Assembly (NCBI GenBank): GCA_965226855.1 | Contig: CBDDEE010000027.1 | Location: 1 to 64,000, forward strand | Origin: JAUXJB01 sp965226855 | GTDB lineage: Bacteria > Myxococcota_A > UBA9160 > SZUA-336 | Direction: 5' to 3' | DNA: 64,000 bases | Part shown: in pieces, positions 1-8,082 of the stretch | How the letters are laid out: every line of letters starts with the position of its first letter | Numbering within the stretch: the stretch's first letter is position 1 | Notes under the pieces: model-generated | Told to the model about the DNA's origin: nothing | Databases searched by the model: none | Seen by the model: the letters and a program-made list of their open reading frames with translations, nothing else | Program-made: the position numbers and the translations under genes

Positions 1-269
1 AGCGCGACGCGCAGCGGATCCGGATCGCCGTCAGCGTGGCCTCCGAGCTGCAGCCAGCGGTCGAACTTTCGGTGATGGGTCAGCAGGAATTCTGAATGGT
101 CGGGTGTCACGATCCAGGCCGAGCCTGTGACGTGGCCGTCCCGGCAGGTGCGTTCGAAGCAGTCCGGGTGGACACGAACGAACTGTCGCACGTGATCGAC
201 TCGCACCCGATCGTCCGGATGGACCGTGAGATAGCGCTCGAGCAGGTCGAGAAACGGATTGCGATGCAT
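1..269 (-). CDS. Nudix hydrolase, 3' end cut off by window edge
   Basis: The first 89 codons of a minus-strand gene are visible, starting at the ATG at 269-267 and running off the left edge. The translation begins MHRNPFLDLLERYL and contains HHRKFDRWLQLGGHADGDPD, which is the N-terminal strand and GGHADGDPD segment typical of a group of bacterial Nudix hydrolases. The catalytic Nudix box (GX5EX7REUXEEXGU) would follow and lies outside the window, so substrate cannot be guessed. The gene is divergent from the bacterioferritin gene; the 150-base gap between them must hold both promoters, but I see no convincing -35/-10 pair there. Family call is by motif memory only. Confidence 0.72.
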   Translation of the reverse strand, partial: MHRNPFLDLLERYLTVHPDDRVRVDHVRQFVRVHPDCFERTCRDGHVTGSAWIVTPDHSEFLLTHHRKFDRWLQLGGHADGDPDPLRVA

Positions 270-419
270 GGGACGGCCTGGCGAATCATAGCAGGGCAGC
301 GGAGATCGAGAGTCAATTTCTGTCGCAATTTGTCAGTCAGATCAAATACTTACGTTGACATCTTGCAGGCCGCGCCGCATCCTCCCGGGAGATTCCACAA
401 AGACTCGCGGGGGAGGCTG

Positions 420-884
420 ATGCAAGGCAGTCCTGAAGTAATCGAGGCGCTCAACGCGGTGCTCACCGCGGAGCTCACGGCCATCAACCAGTACTTCATT
501 CACGCGAAGATGAACCAGAACTGGGGCTACTCGAAGATTGCGGACAACAAGCGGAGCGAGTCGATCGGCGAGATGAAGCATGCAGACAATCTGATCCAGC
601 GCATTCTGTTTCTCGAAGGCATCCCGAACATGCAGCGTCTCTCATCCATCCGCATTGGCGAGAGCGTGCCCGAGCAACACAAGTCGGACCTGGAGCTGGA
701 GAAGGATGCAGTCAAGCGGCTGAACGAGGCGATCGCGATCTGCCGCGACTACGCGGACAACGGCACGCGCGAGCTGCTGGAGGAGATCCTCCACGATGAA
801 GAGGAAGGGCTCGACTATCTCGAGTCGCAGCTCGGCATGATCGAGGAGATCGGCAAGGAGCGTTACCTGGCCGAGCAGATGTGA
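420..884 (+). CDS. bfr: Bacterioferritin, with His130 replaced by Gly
   Basis: A 154-residue protein, the usual length for heme-containing bacterioferritins, which store iron in a 24-subunit shell and oxidise Fe(II) at a di-iron site. Numbered from the ATG at 420, the expected ligands fall exactly on E18, E51, H54, E94 and E127, and the heme-binding methionine is M52. The sixth ligand, normally H130 in a DEEG/EEEH-type motif, is glycine here (local sequence HDEEEGLDYLE). An in-frame extension upstream to 96 has no family similarity, so the start at 420 was chosen; AGGCTG just before it is a weak ribosome site. The gene stands alone with lysA starting 10 bases downstream. Family identity is very strong; ferroxidase competence is uncertain because of the missing ligand. 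Confidence 0.93.
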   Translation: MQGSPEVIEALNAVLTAELTAINQYFIHAKMNQNWGYSKIADNKRSESIGEMKHADNLIQRILFLEGIPNMQRLSSIRIGESVPEQHKSDLELEKDAVKRLNEAIAICRDYADNGTRELLEEILHDEEEGLDYLESQLGMIEEIGKERYLAEQM

Positions 885-894
885 TCGGTCCAGA

Positions 895-2154
895 TTGGCC
901 CATGCTACCCTTTTCGGGGTGAGGTACGTCGACGCGGAGCAGGTGAAGGAGCTGGCCCGGACCTACGGGACCCCGCTGTACGCCTACGACGCGGGCCTGA
1001 TCCGCGATCGCATCCAGCAGCTGAGCGGCTTCGACGTGCTTCGCTTTGCGCAGAAGGCCTGCTCCAACGTACACATCTTGCGCCTGATGCGCGCAGAGGG
1101 CGTGCTCGTTGACGCCGTCTCGCTCGGCGAGCTCGAGCGCGCCGTACGGGCTGGCTACACCGGAGAGGGTGATCGGCCCGGCGTGGTCTACACGGCGGAC
1201 ATCGTGACGGAAAAGGCACTCGATCGCATCGTGGAGCTCGACGTGCCGCTCAACGCCGGCTCCACAGATAGCCTGGAGCAGCTCGGTCGACGCATGCCGG
1301 GGCACCGCGTCTGGCTGCGCGTGAATCCGGGCTTCGGGCACGGGCACAGCCGCAAGACGAACACGGGTGGCGAGTGGAGCAAGCACGGGATCTGGTACGA
1401 GCACCTCGACGAGGCGGTACGCCAGATCGAGAAGTACAGGCTCGACCTGCAAGGTCTGCACATGCACATCGGTTCGGGCACGGACCTCGAACATCTGAAA
1501 CGGGTCTGCGAGGCGATGGTCGAGCAGGTGCGGGCGCTGAACCTGGATCTGCGCGCGATCTCCGCGGGCGGCGGGCTGCCCATCTCGTACCGCGAGAGTG
1601 ATCCGCCTCTGGATACGCAGGCGCTCTTTCTGCTCTGGCACGCGGCGCGCAAGCGGATCGAAGCGAGCCTAGGCCACGCGGTCTCGCTCGAGCTCGAGCC
1701 GGGCCGCTATCTGGTGGGCGAGGCCGGGATTCTCGTCGCTGAGGTTCGCGCCACCAAGCACATGGGCCCGAACCGCTTCGTACTGGTCGACGCGGGCTTC
1801 GACAACCTCATGCGGCCGGCCATGTACGGCAGCTACCACGCGATCAGCGTGGTGACCCGCGCGGGCGCACTCGCGACGGGACCGACGGAGCCGACGGTGG
1901 TGGGCGGGCCGCTGTGCGAGTCGGGGGACGTGTTCACGCAGGGCGATGGGGGCGAGGTCGTTCCGCGCGACCTTCCGGGCGCGGCGGTCGGAGACCTCGT
2001 CGTGCTTCACGACGCTGGCGCCTACGCGGCGTCGATGGCGAGCAACTACAACTCACGCCCGCTCGCGCCGGAGGTCTTGATCGACGGACGGGATGTTCGG
2101 CTGATCCGGCGCCGCCAGACGATCGAAGACCTATTGTCGTTGGAGGACGTCTAG
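895..2154 (+). CDS. lysA: Diaminopimelate decarboxylase
   Basis: PLP-dependent decarboxylation of meso-diaminopimelate to lysine, the last step of lysine synthesis, in the cytoplasm. The protein (419 residues from a TTG start) shows the fold type III signatures: the Schiff-base lysine K54 in FAQKACSN, HMHIGSGT, the glycine-rich phosphate loop AGGGLPISY, ELEPGRYLV, and the substrate and dimer motifs CESGD and YAASMASNYNSRP near the C-terminus. Length matches the family. The start is not certain: TTG at 895 is used here, and GTG at 919 (beginning VRYVDAEQ) is an equally reasonable alternative. It follows bfr by 10 bases and may be cotranscribed with it, though no functional link is obvious. It converges on the symporter gene at 2171. 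Confidence 0.93.
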   Translation: MAHATLFGVRYVDAEQVKELARTYGTPLYAYDAGLIRDRIQQLSGFDVLRFAQKACSNVHILRLMRAEGVLVDAVSLGELERAVRAGYTGEGDRPGVVYTADIVTEKALDRIVELDVPLNAGSTDSLEQLGRRMPGHRVWLRVNPGFGHGHSRKTNTGGEWSKHGIWYEHLDEAVRQIEKYRLDLQGLHMHIGSGTDLEHLKRVCEAMVEQVRALNLDLRAISAGGGLPISYRESDPPLDTQALFLLWHAARKRIEASLGHAVSLELEPGRYLVGEAGILVAEVRATKHMGPNRFVLVDAGFDNLMRPAMYGSYHAISVVTRAGALATGPTEPTVVGGPLCESGDVFTQGDGGEVVPRDLPGAAVGDLVVLHDAGAYAASMASNYNSRPLAPEVLIDGRDVRLIRRRQTIEDLLSLEDV

Positions 2155-2170
2155 CGCGAGAGGACTCTCC

Positions 2171-3421
2171 TTACCCGTCGGCCACCGTCTCGGTCTCGTG
2201 GGTGGTCTCGTAGGCCAGAGTCTCCCCTTCAGAGTGGGCGATGACTGCGGCACCAATGCTGTCGCTCGTGATGTTCACCATCGTGCGGTACATGTCGAGC
2301 GGGCGATCAACGGCGAGCATCACCCCCACGAGTGCGTATGCCGCCGGGGTGGCGAGCCCCACCGCCTCGAGGACGATGAAGATCATCACCAGCCCCGCGG
2401 ATGGAATGCCCGCGGCGCCGATAGAGGCGAGGAGCGCGGTGATCACGACCACCACCTGCTGGGTCAGGTCTAGTTCCACGCCGAGGGCTTGCGCGATGAA
2501 CAGGGCCCCGGCGCACTCGTAGAGGGCGGTGCCATCCATGTTGATCGTCGCCCCCATGGGGAGGACGAAGCTGGTCACCCTGTTCGATACACCTGCGTTC
2601 TTCTCAATGCAGGCCATCGTCACCGGCAGCGTGACGGACGAGGAGCTAGTGGAGAAAGCCGTCGCCATGGCAGAGCCCATGGCCCGGTAGTGAGCTGTCG
2701 GACTCTTGCGGGTGAACACGTAGAAGATCGCGGGCAGGACCACCACGATGTGAATGGTGAGGCCGAACGCGATCGTGAGCATGTACTTGCCCACCTGCTC
2801 GATCACACCAAAGCCCATGCTGCCCACAGCCGTGACGATGAGCCCGAACACGCCGATCGGAAGGAACCGGATCACGAGGCCCGTCAGCTTCATCATCGCC
2901 TCGAAAGTGGAAGCGAAGAAATCCCTGAGCACTGTCCCGGCTCTGCCGTGCATGGTGCCAATCGTGGCGCCGAAGCAGATGCAGAAGAAGATCAGACCGA
3001 GGATGTCCATGGAGGCCGCCGCCTCGATCGGATTGAGCGGGATCATTCGAATGATGATTTCGGCGAGGGAGCCGGGTGTCTCGAGGTCCTCCGGCCGGAT
3101 CTGCTCCACACTCGGAGCTTCGAGACCAGCGCCAGGTCGGATGAGATTGCAAAGGGTGAGCCCCACCAAGACTGCCGCCAGGCTCGTCATCAAGTAGTAG
3201 ATGATCGTCTTCGCGCCGAGGCGACCGAGGCTCCGAGCGTCCCCGATCGAGGCCACTCCGCTCACGATCGAGGTGAAGATCAACGGCACGATGATCATGC
3301 GCATCAGACGCATGAAGATCTCGCCCAGCGCCACGACGAACGGAACCGCACCAAAAAACGCCGCGAACACCGCACCTAGGGCCATCGCGATCAGCACCTG
3401 CCAGTGCAGCTGCAATTTCAC
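2171..3421 (-). CDS. Dicarboxylate/amino acid:cation symporter (DAACS family)
   Basis: A 416-residue inner-membrane carrier of the glutamate/aspartate/C4-dicarboxylate family (GltP/DctA/Glt-Ph type), which couples uptake of acidic substrates to Na+ or H+. Diagnostic motifs are the serine-rich re-entrant loop AFSTSSSSVTLPV, followed by the helix 7 stretch LPMGATINMDGTALYE, and the second hairpin region ASIGAAGIPSAGLVM. The N-terminal half is a series of hydrophobic helices beginning MKLQLHWQVLIAMALGAV. Substrate cannot be assigned from these motifs. The gene is the last of a minus-strand group (infA, purE, antiporter, symporter) and lies 9 bases after the antiporter gene, so cotranscription is likely. 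Confidence 0.9.
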   Translation of the reverse strand: MKLQLHWQVLIAMALGAVFAAFFGAVPFVVALGEIFMRLMRMIIVPLIFTSIVSGVASIGDARSLGRLGAKTIIYYLMTSLAAVLVGLTLCNLIRPGAGLEAPSVEQIRPEDLETPGSLAEIIIRMIPLNPIEAAASMDILGLIFFCICFGATIGTMHGRAGTVLRDFFASTFEAMMKLTGLVIRFLPIGVFGLIVTAVGSMGFGVIEQVGKYMLTIAFGLTIHIVVVLPAIFYVFTRKSPTAHYRAMGSAMATAFSTSSSSVTLPVTMACIEKNAGVSNRVTSFVLPMGATINMDGTALYECAGALFIAQALGVELDLTQQVVVVITALLASIGAAGIPSAGLVMIFIVLEAVGLATPAAYALVGVMLAVDRPLDMYRTMVNITSDSIGAAVIAHSEGETLAYETTHETETVADG

Positions 3422-3430
3422 TTGCCCACC

Positions 3431-4402
3431 TCAGTACCACACGCCTGGTGCGAGCCCCCAGACCTGTGGAGCCAGGTCGCGGCTCCAGCGCACGATCGCG
3501 AGTGCCACCAGCATGATACCCTCGAGGCGGGTCAGGCGCCAGCCCGTGCGCATGAACAGGAGCACGAAGGCGACCATCAACGTCATCATGACGACGCCCG
3601 GCGTCGCGACTGGGTTCACTTTAAGGGGATGAAGGAACGCCGCCAGTCCCAGTACGCCGAGCAAGTTGAACAGGTCGCTGCCGATCAGTGTTCCCGCGAT
3701 CAGTCCCGTGCGGCCCCGGCGCGCCGCAGCTACCGAGGTGGCGAGCTCGGGCAACGAGGTTCCACCAGCCACGATGGTGATCCCGATCGCCCATTCCGAA
3801 AGGCCCATGCCCGCTGCGAGTGCTGACGCCGCGTTCACCAACATGTGGGCTCCGCCGATCACCGCTGCCAGCCCGATCACGAGCACGACGAAGTCGACCG
3901 CTCGCGCCTTCCCGAGGGCGACATCTTCTTCCTCGTGCTCCTGGTTTGCGCTGTGCAAGGTGAGAAACAGCATGTACACGGCCAGGAGCGAGACCATCAG
4001 GGCTCCCTCCCAGCGCTTGAGCTGGTCGTCGCCCAGCAGCCAGAGCAGCAGCGTCGCGGCGGCGAGCAGGACAGCCGTGTCGCGCATGACGAGGCTGCGC
4101 GTGGTGGGAATGGCCGCGAACAGGGCACAGCCCCCAAGGATGAAACCGAGGTTGAAGATGTTCGAGCCGACCACGTTCCCAACTGAGATGTCGGGCTGTC
4201 CGTTCAGCGCAGCGACCAGCGTCACCACGATCTCCGGGGCCGAGGTTCCGAGCGCGACGATGGTGGAGCCGATCAGCGCGTCGGACACGTTGATCCGCCG
4301 CGCGATGCGACAGGCGGAGACCACGGTCCATTCGGCGCCTTTCCAGAGCAGCGCGGTCGCAACGAGCAGGAGCCCGAGGCTTATCAGCGCCTGCGAGCTC
4401 AT
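3431..4402 (-). CDS. Na+/Ca2+ antiporter family protein (CaCA, YrbG-like)
   Basis: A 323-residue polytopic membrane protein built as two inverted halves, each with an alpha repeat. The first repeat carries GSTIVALGTSAPEIVV with NVVGSNIFNLG; the second carries IVAGGTSLPELATSVAA with GTLIGSDLFNLLG. The acidic residues in the two (S/T)xPE motifs are the ion-binding residues in this superfamily. Likely role is exchange of Ca2+ or a similar cation for Na+ or H+ across the inner membrane; ion choice is inference. It has no long cytoplasmic loop, as in the short bacterial YrbG type. Its ATG overlaps the purE stop as ATGA, showing translational coupling. Confidence 0.9.
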   Translation of the reverse strand: MSSQALISLGLLLVATALLWKGAEWTVVSACRIARRINVSDALIGSTIVALGTSAPEIVVTLVAALNGQPDISVGNVVGSNIFNLGFILGGCALFAAIPTTRSLVMRDTAVLLAAATLLLWLLGDDQLKRWEGALMVSLLAVYMLFLTLHSANQEHEEEDVALGKARAVDFVVLVIGLAAVIGGAHMLVNAASALAAGMGLSEWAIGITIVAGGTSLPELATSVAAARRGRTGLIAGTLIGSDLFNLLGVLGLAAFLHPLKVNPVATPGVVMMTLMVAFVLLFMRTGWRLTRLEGIMLVALAIVRWSRDLAPQVWGLAPGVWY

Positions 4403-4938
4403 CCCGTGCGCGACTCGCGCCTCTTCTCGCGTCGCTTCTCGATCTCGGAACGGACCGACTCAGGCTCGTAGCGCTCCCGATCCCGCGCGGCCTTGCGCTC
4501 CAGAGCCTCGCTCAGCTCGGGTTGCGACAGGGACAGGATCCGAGCGGCGAGAAGGGCGGCGTTCTCCGCGCGGTTGAGTCCGACCGTCGCGACCGGAGTG
4601 CCGGGGGGCATCTGGGCGGAAGCCAGCAGCGCGTCCACGCCGCTGAGCGGCCCGACCGCGAGGGGCACGGCGATGACCGGGAGTAGAGTGTGCGCGGCAG
4701 CCACTCCTGCCAGCTGGGCCGAGAGACCGGCCAAGGTGATCAGCACCCCGACCCCTTCCTTCTCAGCGTTCTTCACACACTCGGCCGTGGCGTCTGGGGT
4801 GCGGTGGGCCGAGAGTACGCGGATGGCACTGGGGATCCCCAGCTCGTCTAGGGTCTTCTCGCAGTCCAGCGCGGGGTCGAGATCGCTCGGGCTCCCGCAC
4901 AGGATCAGGACCGTCCGCACAGCTTCGCTCGAACTCAT
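4399..4938 (-). CDS. purE: PurE-type N5-CAIR mutase/AIR carboxylase, His75 replaced by Gln
   Basis: A 179-residue PurE family protein acting at the carboxyaminoimidazole ribonucleotide step of purine synthesis. It has the phosphate-binding GSPSDLD near the N-terminus, SAHRTPD with the conserved H45, the loop PLSGVDALLASAQMPPGTPVATV and the NAALLAARIL helix. At the position of the second class I histidine (E. coli H75 in AAHLPG) the sequence reads GLSAQLAG, giving Q75; the codon is CAG in the printed sequence. It does not match the class II pattern (AGRSN) well either. The C-terminal tail from about residue 145 is long and charged (RDRERYEPESVRSEIEKRREKRR). No purK is in the window. It is followed with an ATGA overlap by the antiporter gene. 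Confidence 0.85.
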   Translation of the reverse strand: MSSSEAVRTVLILCGSPSDLDPALDCEKTLDELGIPSAIRVLSAHRTPDATAECVKNAEKEGVGVLITLAGLSAQLAGVAAAHTLLPVIAVPLAVGPLSGVDALLASAQMPPGTPVATVGLNRAENAALLAARILSLSQPELSEALERKAARDRERYEPESVRSEIEKRREKRRESRTG

Positions 4939-5059
4939 GCGATTCTCCCGCTCGAGAGGCTCCGGAGCAGCAGCACGCTACCTGGCCGCGCGCTCGGAGT
5001 CGAGCGGGGCCAGGTGTGCCCTGCGCGAAAACTGGAAGAGAAGGCTGGGGGGCGCCGGT

Positions 5060-5311
5060 TCAGCCCGGGCGGACTGACGTGCTGCGCCCACCGGCCGGCT
5101 CGCGGTAGGTGATGAAGCCGTGTGTCGGGTCGTATGGCGAGACGCCGCATTGGACTCGGTCTCCCAGGATGACCCGGATGTGGAAGCGGCGCATGCGGCC
5201 AGAGAGCTGCGCCGTGATCACGTGTCCGTTCTCGAGCTTCACCCGGTAACGGCCACCCCCCAGGATCTTCTCTACCTGACCGCTGATTTGAACGAGGTCC
5301 TTCTTTGACAT
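5060..5311 (-). CDS. infA: Translation initiation factor IF-1
   Basis: An 83-residue S1-type OB-fold protein that binds the ribosomal A site during initiation. The sequence ISGQVEKILGGGRYRVKLEN, GHVITAQLSGRMRRFHIRV and GDRVQCGVSPYDPTHGFI follows the IF-1 family along its length. About ten residues at the C-terminus (EPAGGRSTSVRPG) extend past the usual 72-residue size. The ATG at 5311 was chosen because GGAGAGTGG lies just before it; the frame is open further upstream but without similarity. A perfect TATAAT lies 60 bases upstream. First gene of the minus-strand group leading to purE. Confidence 0.93.
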   Translation of the reverse strand: MSKKDLVQISGQVEKILGGGRYRVKLENGHVITAQLSGRMRRFHIRVILGDRVQCGVSPYDPTHGFITYREPAGGRSTSVRPG

Positions 5312-5369
5312 CCACTCTCCGCTTACAGTTCGCTTACGGTTTCCGGGCTGAGCCCCGCGGCGCGGGCGC

Positions 5370-5375
5370 ATTATA
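5370..5375 (-). promoter_or_regulatory. -10 hexamer upstream of infA
   Basis: On the minus strand this reads TATAAT exactly, 58 bases before the infA start and 53 bases from the start of the divergent-side cation efflux gene end. The spacer upstream is G-rich and no good -35 box is seen at 16-18 bases, so this is a partial promoter call. Expected start of transcription would be near 5363. Confidence 0.45.
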
Positions 5376-5428
5376 GCCCCCCGCCCGATCGGCACCCATA
5401 GCTCCCAAGCCCGGGCGGAGCCTGCCCT

Positions 5429-6355
5429 TCAGCCGTCCAGGGACCGCGGGGAAGGCGGCGGGTCGATCGAGAGGAGCTCGGGTGCTGCCTCGGTCTGAAT
5501 CGTTGTGTGCTCGATGGCGTACTGCTGGTGGAGTAGCTGGTGAGCGGCGCGGCGTACGCCCTCGCCATCGGCTCCCGGCTCGAGGTCGATGTGGGCGCTC
5601 ATCGCCGGGAAGCCGGAGGTGACGGTCCAGATGTGGAGGTCGTGCACGGCCAGCACACCCGGCAGGGCCGCGACGCGCTCGGCGATCTTCTCCACGTCGA
5701 GGTGGCTGGGCGCCCCTTCTAGCAGGATGTCGACCGACTCCACGATCAGACGCGCCGCGCTGGCGACGAGCAGCGCCGCGATGAAAAGCCCCGCGAGTGC
5801 ATCCGCCGCCTGCAGGTCCCAAAGCAAGAGACAGAGCGCCGCCCCGATCGCCGCGAGCGACCCCAGCGCATCTCCGATCACGTGGAAGAAGGCCCCGCGT
5901 ACATTCAGGTTCTCCCGCGCCGAGGACGCCAGGAAGCTGGCTGAGGCGATGTTCGCGAGCAAGCCGATCACGGCCACGCCCAGCATCGGTCCTGCGGCGA
6001 TGTCGTGCGGCTCCCCCAGACGCGAGAGGGACTCGAAGGCGATCGCGGCGCTGACCCCTCCCAGCAAGAGACCGTTGGCAAGTGCCGCCAGGATCTCCGC
6101 CCGCCCGTAGCCGTAGCTCTTCCGGGCCGTGCGTGGCCGCTCACTTATCCAGGCCGCGAAGAGCGCGAGTCCGAGCGCCCCCGCATCGGTCAGCATGTGT
6201 CCCGCATCCGCGAGCAACGCGACGGAGCCCGTCAGCCACCCGCCGATCGCTTCCAGGACCAGCACCAGAGTCGTCAGGGCGAACGCGATGCGAAGTCGGC
6301 CCCTGATCGCAGAGCCAGGCGCGTGCGCGTGCGAATGGGTGTGCGCGTGGGTCAT
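5429..6355 (-). CDS. Cation diffusion facilitator (Zn2+/Co2+/Cd2+ efflux)
   Basis: A 308-residue inner-membrane metal:proton antiporter of the CDF family (CzcD/ZitB-like). The N-terminus is histidine-rich (MTHAHTHSHAHAPG), followed by six predicted membrane helices between about residues 20 and 210. The transport-site residues appear as HMLTDAGAL in helix 2 and HVIGDALGS in helix 5. The C-terminal cytoplasmic ferredoxin-like domain includes VHDLHIWTVTSGFPAMSAHI, typical of the Zn-transporting group. Length and order match the family. It is divergent from the DUF1499 gene at 6464 and follows infA upstream on the same strand only in the sense of sharing orientation; no operon partner is evident. 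Confidence 0.92.
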   Translation of the reverse strand: MTHAHTHSHAHAPGSAIRGRLRIAFALTTLVLVLEAIGGWLTGSVALLADAGHMLTDAGALGLALFAAWISERPRTARKSYGYGRAEILAALANGLLLGGVSAAIAFESLSRLGEPHDIAAGPMLGVAVIGLLANIASASFLASSARENLNVRGAFFHVIGDALGSLAAIGAALCLLLWDLQAADALAGLFIAALLVASAARLIVESVDILLEGAPSHLDVEKIAERVAALPGVLAVHDLHIWTVTSGFPAMSAHIDLEPGADGEGVRRAAHQLLHQQYAIEHTTIQTEAAPELLSIDPPPSPRSLDG

Positions 6356-6463
6356 CGAGAGTCCTGAGCAAGCGTGAACCTTGAACCCGCGCGAAACAAG
6401 CCGTCACGACTGTCCTCTCTCGTCCGTCTAGAATGGGACCTTCGGACGGAACAGGAGAAAGAC

Positions 6464-7162
6464 ATGTGGCTCTGGATGGTTCCGACGCTGGTCATCGCCG
6501 TGCTGCTCACGATCCCGCCCCTCGGCGCGTTCCTGGGGCTCTGGGGACCCCTCGGCGGCTTCTTCCCCTTCTTCATCGGGATCTTCCTCTCGCTGCTGAC
6601 TGCCATCACCCTTGCGGCGGCGGCGGCCTTCGCCGCGGTGACGGCAAGGCCGTGGCGGGGCTCCGCCGTCAGAGGAGCCGCACTGCCGCTCGTGGTGCTG
6701 GTCGCGGTCTTCCTCTCCCGCCCCGGTAACGTCGCGATCAACGACGTCTCGACGGATCTCGAGAAACGCCCGGGCTTCACACCGGACGTGGCGGCGGCCG
6801 CTGGCGTGACGCAGCAGACCGAGGAGAGCCTGGCCTACTTCGCAGAGGTGCAGCGCGAGCACTATCCAGAGGTCCAGTCGCTCCTTCTGCCCGAGGCTCC
6901 GGCCCAGGCCTGGAACAGGGTCCTCGAGACGGCCCGGGACATGCCCCGCTGGCAGGTGACGCGCGAGGAGCCCGGCAGCGGTCAGATCGAGGCCATCGCT
7001 GAGAGCCGCATCTTCCACTTCGTGGACGACGTCGTGATCCGGATCCGCCCGGAGGGCTCCGGCTCGCGGGTAGACATGCGTTCACGTTCGCGCGTGGGGC
7101 AGGGAGATCTCGGTGCGAACTCGCGGCGCATCCTCGCTTTTCAGGTGGCCCTCGCGAACTAA
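6464..7162 (+). CDS. DUF1499 membrane protein
   Basis: A 232-residue protein with N-terminal hydrophobic helices (about residues 2-20, 25-60 and 75-90) followed by a soluble DUF1499 domain. The domain is recognised from NDVSTDLEKRPGF near its start and from IEAIAESRIFHFVDDVVIRI and RVDMRSRSRVGQGDLGANSRR at its end, the most conserved stretches of the family. Function of DUF1499 is not known. The ATG at 6464 was chosen because CAGGAGAAAGAC lies directly before it; the frame extends to 6374 without a better start. TAGAAT at 6429-6434 is a plausible -10 box. The stop overlaps the convergent DsbA-like gene by four bases. Confidence 0.82.
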   Translation: MWLWMVPTLVIAVLLTIPPLGAFLGLWGPLGGFFPFFIGIFLSLLTAITLAAAAAFAAVTARPWRGSAVRGAALPLVVLVAVFLSRPGNVAINDVSTDLEKRPGFTPDVAAAAGVTQQTEESLAYFAEVQREHYPEVQSLLLPEAPAQAWNRVLETARDMPRWQVTREEPGSGQIEAIAESRIFHFVDDVVIRIRPEGSGSRVDMRSRSRVGQGDLGANSRRILAFQVALAN

Positions 7163-7884
7163 CTCGTCTCAGCCTCGAGCGCGGCGTCGATCATCGCGCT
7201 CATGCCCTCGACCGTGCGCACGCGGACTTTCTTGCCGTTGATGTAAAGCGTTGGCGTGCCGCGGACGTCGACCTCGCCGCCGCCGCGATAATCCGCGGTG
7301 ACCATCCCGTCATAGGCCGCCTTGTTCGCCTCCATGTCGCGATTGAAGCGCTCCACGTCGAGGCCCGCCTGCTCGGCGTACTCCGAGATCTTCGCGGCGT
7401 CGAGGTCGCCTCCGGCCTCGAACAGGACGTCGTGCATCTCCCAGAACTTGCCCTGCTCCATGGCAGCGAGCGATGCGATGGCCGTCGGCCGGGCGGCCTT
7501 GTGGAAGCTCAAAGGGAAGTGCTTGTACACAAGTCGCACGTCGTCGGGGTACTTCTCGAGGACGGCCTCCAGGATCGGCTGTGCGCGCGCGCAGAACGGA
7601 CACTGAAAGTCGGAGTACTCGACGATGGTGACCGGTGCGTTCGGATTGCCGCGGATGGGGGCCTTGCCGAGCTCGATCGTGTAGACCCGGTTGAGTTCTT
7701 CCTGGGCTTGCTGCGCTCGGGCCTGCGCCTTCGGGAGCTTCTTCTCCAGTGCCACCAGCTTCTCGAGGATCTCCGCCTGGACCCGCTTGATCTCCTGCAT
7801 GTCAGCGGCGGACCCCGCTGGCTGGCAAGCCACTAGGCTGAGGATCAGGGCCAGTACGGCGGTCGAGGCGAGAACGTTTTGCAT
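7159..7884 (-). CDS. DsbA-like thiol oxidoreductase, predicted lipoprotein
   Basis: A 241-residue protein with a lipoprotein signal: hydrophobic stretch then LSLVAC, placing the lipidated cysteine at residue 20. Next comes a charged, probably coiled-coil segment (about residues 28-70), then a DsbA/thioredoxin_4 domain with the redox motif in YSDFQCPFCARAQP, the family stretch VRLVYKHFPLSFHKAA, and a cis-proline loop RGTPTLYINGKKV. It probably acts at the periplasmic face of the membrane in disulfide formation or transfer. The ATG at 7884 gives a proper signal peptide; the in-frame extension upstream adds a charged, unlikely N-terminus. It is divergent from the acyl-CoA dehydrogenase gene. Confidence 0.88.
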   Translation of the reverse strand: MQNVLASTAVLALILSLVACQPAGSAADMQEIKRVQAEILEKLVALEKKLPKAQARAQQAQEELNRVYTIELGKAPIRGNPNAPVTIVEYSDFQCPFCARAQPILEAVLEKYPDDVRLVYKHFPLSFHKAARPTAIASLAAMEQGKFWEMHDVLFEAGGDLDAAKISEYAEQAGLDVERFNRDMEANKAAYDGMVTADYRGGGEVDVRGTPTLYINGKKVRVRTVEGMSAMIDAALEAETS

Positions 7885-8021
7885 GGGCGAAATCTCCGAC
7901 TTGGTGCAACCCCTGCGCGGGAACAACCGGAACTCCACGTTTCTCTACGGGAGATCAAAGTGCAACTTTATTTCCTGCGGCGCCGCACCGCCAGTCGCAC
8001 GCGTTGCGTCGCTGGGGTCGT

Positions 8022-8051
8022 TTGACCGCGATTTCGAGCGCGGGATAGACT
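8022..8051 (+). promoter_or_regulatory. Predicted sigma70-type promoter of acyl-CoA dehydrogenase gene
   Basis: TTGACC at 8022-8027 and TAGACT at 8046-8051 are separated by 18 bases, 31 bases before the ATG at 8083. The -35 box matches five of six consensus bases and the -10 box four of six. Confidence 0.45.
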
Positions 8052-8082
8052 CGTGAGTCGGCGTTTGAGAGAGGTTCCCAGT

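Noticed and set aside
712..1652. Long antisense frames opposite lysA, and similar ones opposite many genes here.
   Set aside because: Such frames are expected in GC-rich coding DNA; their translations have no family features.
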